From NCBI GenBank assembly GCA_019752635.1, contig JAIELX010000032.1, positions 227,525 through 291,524 of the forward strand: a stretch of 64,000 bases of DNA, given 5' to 3'. This DNA is from Candidatus Obscuribacterales bacterium (lineage in GTDB: Bacteria > Cyanobacteriota > Vampirovibrionia > Obscuribacterales > Obscuribacteraceae). Below are positions 59,238 to 64,000 of the stretch, in pieces; positions within the stretch are counted from its first letter, which is position 1, and each line of letters starts with the position of its first letter. Under the pieces are notes generated by a model, which was not told where the DNA came from, did no database searches, and was given only the letters and a program-made list of their open reading frames with translations. Made by a program: the position numbers and the translations under genes.

Positions 59238-62200
59238 TCATTTGATACTGGTGGTTTTGGTTGCTGTGTTGCCTGCCCGGTCACTGACCTTAACCTCAAT
59301 TTTGTGGGAGCCAGCTCCGCACTTAAGGTCTGGAACGAAGAGCACGGCAGAAAGTCCGTCCAGTGAGTGCGGTTTAACCGCAAGAGCGAAGAATTCTCCA
59401 TCATCGATGCGATAAATCGCATTTGCTATCGGAGTGGACTTGTCTCGTGCAGTAACCTTGCATTCTACTTTGTCCGTACCTGTTCTTTTACAATCTATTA
59501 GCTCAATTTCAGGAGCAGTATTGTCGACGACAACGGCACGCACGTTTATGGTCTTTTGATGGTCGCTCGGGTTGGAAAGCCGGTCATCGAGAGTGAACTT
59601 CAATATATAGGCGCCATCTTTGTACTTGCTGGTTTCCCAATTGTGAGCAAAGGTTTCAGTTGACGAACCTCCAGCTTCCGATTTCGAGCTGCTGCTCCCC
59701 ACAGGATCGCTGGTTGCGCTCGACTTGCCGCTCTTCTTGCTCTTCTTCTTTTCGTCCTTATCCTTCTTGTCGGAGTCGGAATCTTTCTTGTCGGATTTGT
59801 CTTCCTCCTTCGAAGAATCATCGTCCTTTTTCTCATCAGATTTGCTGTCTTCGGACTTGGAGTCATCCTCAGACTTTTCGCCACTCTTGTTGGCATCATC
59901 GTTGTCGTTTGCATCTTGAAGACGTATAGCGGAGCGATCAGAAGTCGAGCCTGATTGTTTCTGCTTGCCTTCTTTCGAGTCGGGTTTCCGGCTTGAATCG
60001 GACGCGCCACCACCGGTAGAGTCCTTAGTGTTTCCTTTGCCCTTTTCAGAATCTTTGGCACCATCCTTCACGGCATCTTTGGGATCTTTAGGAGACTCTT
60101 TGCCGGTCTTCGAATCCTTCGAATCTTTTGCGTCCTTGGATTCCTTGTCCTTCGAGCTGGATTCTTTGACGGCATCTTTGGTCGAATCTTTTGAGGAGGA
60201 TACTTTCTTCGCATTTTTCGGACGCAAGTCAGCGATCATATTCTGCCAAGTTTGCCCGCCATCGGCGCTGACATCAATTGAGCAGAGCATGTTGTCGCCA
60301 TCGGCATCGGTTCCGACAATGGCAACATCCTGTTTCCCGGAAACGCTACCGCCAGCCTTCAGCGAGATGCTGGAGAACGCCGGTGCGACATCTTTGGGCA
60401 GATAGACTACATCAACACGACCAATCTGAGGACCGGTTTGTCCGGGAGTCGTTCCGTTGCTAGGCGTGAGCCAGGTCAAGCGGTATTGCAGGAAACGTCC
60501 CGCTGGAGACGTAAGTTTGAACGATTCGCCATCGAATGTGGTGCCAGACCAGGCACTCCACGTTTCATCGGCTTTGGAAGTTTCGCCGGTCCGCGTTTCG
60601 ACTTTGAGAACAGCACCAATGGTCTTTTCCGGAACTTCAGTAAACGGACCGCTTAAACGAATCCGAGCCCAATCGGCCGTACGACCGGCATCCTTCACCT
60701 TCGACTCGTACTTTGGCTGAGTACTGGAAGAGATCGCAAATGACTTAAGAAGAGACAAATTGGAGGTGCCCGCAAAGAGCTTGCTTCCATTTGAAGCAAG
60801 CGCCAGCACTGACTCCTGCTCGGTATGGCTCACAGGAATAAAGTAAGGCTGCTCCGTTGTTGTTTCGATGCAGGCCATTGTGATATCGCCTTCTGCGTCA
60901 CCGGCAAAGACAAGATCATTTTGCGCATCATAGTGCAGCGTATAGAAAGCTTCGCTGCTTGCCAATGATTGAGCCTCTCCTGATGGCAACACACGTACAA
61001 GCCGCCCCTGCGAAGCGCAAGAAACGTATAGATCACCCTTCCTGGTACGAACAACGCCGGTGACGATGTGATCGTTAGATTGGTAAAGCGCTCTGGCTTT
61101 GCCGGTGGTGCGGTCGACACTGTACACCGCACCACGCTCGCCGGTACCCACGTACAACTTGCCGTCGTGAGTAGAGAAGAACAACGCGGTTATATGCGCT
61201 TGCCCGCTGTCGAACAATTGAGTGGATACGCCCTTGTCCACCTTGTAGACACGACCATTACTGGCGGTGCCAACGTAAAGGACATCTTTGTCATCCACCG
61301 CCAGAGTCGTTACCAGACCGTCGGGCGATTTGAACACTGTTTTGCGTCCACCGGTCACAGCAACGACTTCACCGGAAGGAACACAAGCAGCGTAGACGGT
61401 GCCCTTTGAGTCGACAGCCAGCGATGGGACTATCTTAGCGTCTAAGTCGGCGACTAGCTCGATAGCGCTATCATCGCCCTTCCATCTCCAAACAGAAGAC
61501 GCAGTGCTGAAGTAGAAATACCCGTTACTCCAAACGCCGGACCAAACTTCTTGCTCTGGATTGAGCGCTTTGGTGGACACATTGTTCAGACCTGGACCAA
61601 CACGCCCCCAGCTGTCTACGGTCGTCCCCTCGTTCTTTCCATCATGGAAGTCTTCTTCTGTCTCCTGCCTCCATATCTGGTGCAATCGCGTATGGGGGTA
61701 TCCTTTCACTTTCGGGGCGAAGAGTCCTGTCGCAGACGCAGTCTTACTTGTGGTCGAGGACGAAGAACTAGTAGTACTGGATGTTTGAGTGCTGGAAGAA
61801 CCGCTGACGGCCCCCTGAAGAGCAGGAACCAGCCCTGACTGCGAGCGGTTCTTATACTGACTGCTCGCGCCAAGGGTCTTTCTTGCGGTCTCAGTCATCA
61901 TAGGATCATCGCCACCGAGGCGTCCCGGCATCATCGCAGGCACGCTGCGAGCACCGGCGCGATCATGGCTGCGAACTTCGACAGTAACTATGTGACTGCC
62001 GGACAATAAGTATTCCGTGAGCTTACTGGTACGTAGTTCCCTTTTCACGATGCGCGGACCATTGGTATGGCGATTGGAAAAGAGTACTTTCGCCCAGTGA
62101 CTTGGCGGATCGATAATCTTCGTGCTGCCGATAAGCAAGGTCTGTTCCGGCAGTCCCGCGACCAGCTCAAGCTGATCGCCTCGACTTTGTCGTCGAATAT

Positions 62201-63905
62201 CGTCAGCGATTTCCTTAAGCGATTCCGGTTCCGGATCAGAGATACCAAGACGACTTCTAACATAGTCGATTTGATCGCCGCCGGAAACTGCTATCGGCAG
62301 GTTGCCGTCCGGGGCGTCACGCGGAATTTGGAAGGAAAGAGTTTCAGTGCGCTGAGGCTTGTTGTACGGTTTGAGCACGCACATCACTTTCACCTGCTCA
62401 CCGGGTGCGGCATACGGCTTCTCAACATAAACACGATCAATGTTCGCGGTCTCGCGTCCATCTTGCAATGTGATTTTCAGCTTGAATGATTTGATGGAAG
62501 CTCGCTGATAGTCATTATCGACGATGCTGTTGGCGGTGCGATGGACATACGCAGCAATGGGATCGCCCATCATCATGGAGAACAGCTGCTCAAACAACGA
62601 GTGCGGAGTGATGTTCGAGCCGAAACAGTCCTGCCGAGCAATCGGCTCGATGCCATCGGCTTCGACAACGCTGTTCACCTTCGCAACGTACGGTCCGGAG
62701 AATTGGTGGGTCGCATCGATAGCGGACATGGTGGTCGCAGCAAGCAACGCAGGAGTCATCTGAGGATGATCCACAACCTTGCAATTGAAAGTGCGCTTGA
62801 TCTTACGCATTTCGTCAACGACGGAGAAACTGACTGGTATCATCTTCGGTGTTCTACCGATTTGTCCCCCTACCGACCAGGGGCGGTCGGCAGTCAGCGT
62901 TCCGATTTCCGTTACAGGAGACGCTAGTTTGAAGGACACACTCAAACTAGAGATCACTTTGTGGACAAAAGCCGTGCTCAAGGGAAAATCCACCGCACCG
63001 GCAGACATCATCGGGTGACCGAAAGCAATGACCTTGTTGCCAAAGCGTGCAGTTACCGTACCAGTTCCTGCAGAAGTAAAATCGCCGCTACTAAGCAGTA
63101 CCGACGCAGCAGAGCCCGGTTTCATCTCTTTAGCCGCAGCAGCGACGGTAGCAGTACTCAGCCCGGGGTTGGTACCACCGGCGGCGCCGGACGACACTTG
63201 CAGACCATACTCCCCGAACTGAGTGCTGAGAAACTTCTCCGCACGAGCTGAGAATCCGGATAGTCCGATGGGGGAAAGCAGCGGAACTGGTTTGAGTCCT
63301 CCCGCTGCGCTCGGCACGATCATGGAGCCGTTGCCGTTGCCTTTGGCGATTTCCAAAGGTGTCAAATTGAGCTTGGAAATTGGAGTCCGTTCAGTATTGT
63401 CCGCCAGAGAATCGAGCATGTCGACGACAGGAGTGACACCGGCGATGGGATCTTTCTGAAAATCAAATCCAAACGATACCGCGCCAATCAACTTTTCATT
63501 TATGTAGATCGGGCTGCCTGACATGCCTCGAATGACATTGTTATTCGCCATAGCCGGTCCACCCAGCTTGACAAGAATCGCATCGCGACCATTGAGAAAC
63601 TTTTTGACTGTTCCTATTACCTGAACATCAAACTTTTCAACTTTCATACCTTGAAAGACAGACAGACCATAGCCGGTCATGCCGGGTTTTACCTCCGATA
63701 CCGGCATGTAGCTGCCGGCGGGAAGGAACTTCGACACAAAACTCTTATCGGTAGTGTCGAAAAATGAAGTGTTGGTATCAAGAGTCGACTCACCGAACAC
63801 CGGACAAGAAGCAGCTACAAGGAGAGCAGACATTAAGCAACCGAACACGCGCGTACCTTGCTGCTTGCTTGCTGGCGTTAGCACGCCGATAATTATGGGC
63901 TTCAA
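59238..63905 (-). CDS. Giant secreted protein: SpoIVB-type S55 peptidase plus beta-propeller
   Basis: A 1,555-residue exported protein. The signal peptide (FGCLMSALLVAASCPVFG) is followed by an S55 peptidase domain (about 50-370) with EVKPGMTGYGLSVFQGMKVE, catalytic Ser in RGMSGSPIYINEK and GKVIAFGHPM-like GNKVIAFGHPMMSAGAVDFP. Next are beta domains (about 450-690), a Ser/Thr linker, a propeller of about six blades (about 780-1080; LAVDDKDVLYVGTASNGRVY, KLYVGTGERGAVYSV), Ig-like parts, a Lys/Ser/Asp-rich stretch (about 1230-1420; KDAKDSKDSKTGKE) and a final Ig-like domain (VVVDNTAPEIELIDCKRTG). TTG at 63905 follows AGGAG; a GTG at 63941 would add 12 residues. First gene of an operon with the permease. 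Confidence 0.88.
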   Translation of the reverse strand: MKPIIIGVLTPASKQQGTRVFGCLMSALLVAASCPVFGESTLDTNTSFFDTTDKSFVSKFLPAGSYMPVSEVKPGMTGYGLSVFQGMKVEKFDVQVIGTVKKFLNGRDAILVKLGGPAMANNNVIRGMSGSPIYINEKLIGAVSFGFDFQKDPIAGVTPVVDMLDSLADNTERTPISKLNLTPLEIAKGNGNGSMIVPSAAGGLKPVPLLSPIGLSGFSARAEKFLSTQFGEYGLQVSSGAAGGTNPGLSTATVAAAAKEMKPGSAASVLLSSGDFTSAGTGTVTARFGNKVIAFGHPMMSAGAVDFPLSTAFVHKVISSLSVSFKLASPVTEIGTLTADRPWSVGGQIGRTPKMIPVSFSVVDEMRKIKRTFNCKVVDHPQMTPALLAATTMSAIDATHQFSGPYVAKVNSVVEADGIEPIARQDCFGSNITPHSLFEQLFSMMMGDPIAAYVHRTANSIVDNDYQRASIKSFKLKITLQDGRETANIDRVYVEKPYAAPGEQVKVMCVLKPYNKPQRTETLSFQIPRDAPDGNLPIAVSGGDQIDYVRSRLGISDPEPESLKEIADDIRRQSRGDQLELVAGLPEQTLLIGSTKIIDPPSHWAKVLFSNRHTNGPRIVKRELRTSKLTEYLLSGSHIVTVEVRSHDRAGARSVPAMMPGRLGGDDPMMTETARKTLGASSQYKNRSQSGLVPALQGAVSGSSSTQTSSTTSSSSSTTSKTASATGLFAPKVKGYPHTRLHQIWRQETEEDFHDGKNEGTTVDSWGRVGPGLNNVSTKALNPEQEVWSGVWSNGYFYFSTASSVWRWKGDDSAIELVADLDAKIVPSLAVDSKGTVYAACVPSGEVVAVTGGRKTVFKSPDGLVTTLAVDDKDVLYVGTASNGRVYKVDKGVSTQLFDSGQAHITALFFSTHDGKLYVGTGERGAVYSVDRTTGKARALYQSNDHIVTGVVRTRKGDLYVSCASQGRLVRVLPSGEAQSLASSEAFYTLHYDAQNDLVFAGDAEGDITMACIETTTEQPYFIPVSHTEQESVLALASNGSKLFAGTSNLSLLKSFAISSSTQPKYESKVKDAGRTADWARIRLSGPFTEVPEKTIGAVLKVETRTGETSKADETWSAWSGTTFDGESFKLTSPAGRFLQYRLTWLTPSNGTTPGQTGPQIGRVDVVYLPKDVAPAFSSISLKAGGSVSGKQDVAIVGTDADGDNMLCSIDVSADGGQTWQNMIADLRPKNAKKVSSSKDSTKDAVKESSSKDKESKDAKDSKDSKTGKESPKDPKDAVKDGAKDSEKGKGNTKDSTGGGASDSSRKPDSKEGKQKQSGSTSDRSAIRLQDANDNDDANKSGEKSEDDSKSEDSKSDEKKDDDSSKEEDKSDKKDSDSDKKDKDEKKKSKKSGKSSATSDPVGSSSSKSEAGGSSTETFAHNWETSKYKDGAYILKFTLDDRLSNPSDHQKTINVRAVVVDNTAPEIELIDCKRTGTDKVECKVTARDKSTPIANAIYRIDDGEFFALAVKPHSLDGLSAVLFVPDLKCGAGSHKIEVKVSDRAGNTATKTTSIK

Positions 63906-64000
63906 AGTCAACTCCTGTTTCCCAGAGAAACTAGATCTCACTGATCAGTTTAGAAAATACTGATGCAACTGAGTAAAAATCGTAACACGAAGTGAAACTC

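Noticed and set aside
59228..59422. Longer N-terminus for the APC permease
   Set aside because: It would overlap the end of the S55 gene; the GTG at 59227 with GAGGG matches the family N-terminus.
1..64000. CRISPR array, prophage, insertion sequence, tRNA or rRNA
   Set aside because: I found no regularly spaced repeats, transposase or phage genes, and no tRNA-like cloverleaf or rRNA segment by reading.

Overview
The window reads as chromosomal DNA, about half GC, from a free-living Gram-negative bacterium with compact, frequently alternating genes. An outer membrane is implied by a TolC-type channel, a secretin and an AMIN-domain amidase. The fused TIGR03960/DUF2344 radical SAM protein directly upstream of an RNase E/G gene, the two eukaryotic-type Ser/Thr kinases, the many TPR proteins and the K+-independent H+-pyrophosphatase together suggest a non-photosynthetic relative of Cyanobacteria (Melainabacteria/Vampirovibrionia, perhaps Obscuribacterales). 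That placement is inference from gene content, not a search result. I see no phage, insertion sequence, CRISPR array, tRNA or rRNA.

Layout. 1-7.6 kb: the N-terminal part of priA and an HNH nuclease on the minus strand, then a plus-strand housekeeping run rpsB, tsf, pyrH, frr, glmS (translation, UMP synthesis, ribosome recycling, amino-sugar supply) closed by a strong terminator. 7.6-12.3 kb: a His/Cys-rich membrane protein, a solitary secretin and a TPR protein, all minus. 12.3-17.3 kb: hemW, a tail-anchored Ser/Thr kinase, a type-4 uracil-DNA glycosylase and glutamate racemase. 17.4-25.2 kb: a cell-wall amidase, the H+-pyrophosphatase, an acetyltransferase and a second kinase with a long helical sensor region. 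25.2-30.6 kb: a TolC-type channel followed by a packed, alternating cluster of unrecognised small proteins. 30.9-34.4 kb: ftsZ and two tandem TPR proteins. 34.5-41.6 kb: a DUF445 membrane protein, uvrA, then fur-feoA followed by two unusual proteins that share one S1-like module. 41.7-46.9 kb: RNase E/G with a long acidic tail and the radical SAM protein, minus strand. 47.3-57.5 kb: a PHP phosphoesterase overlapping a YmdB-type phosphodiesterase, several secreted coiled-coil or orphan proteins, Hsp20, an alpha/beta hydrolase and an acyltransferase. 57.6-63.9 kb: an APC permease and, just upstream of it, a 1,555-residue secreted protein with a SpoIVB-type (S55) peptidase domain and a beta-propeller.

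Functional themes are envelope biogenesis and division (murI, amidase, ftsZ, secretin, TolC), RNA and nucleotide turnover (RNase E/G, YmdB, PHP), DNA repair (priA, uvrA, UDG), iron sensing (fur, feoA) and kinase signalling. The best candidate for something undescribed is the fur-feoA-linked pair of proteins at 39.85-41.57 kb, which carry the same S1-like module joined to different partners. Next are the S55/beta-propeller protein and the orphan cluster at 27-30.6 kb. Many genes use TTG or GTG starts, so several starts here were chosen by Shine-Dalgarno spacing and family alignment rather than by the first ATG.
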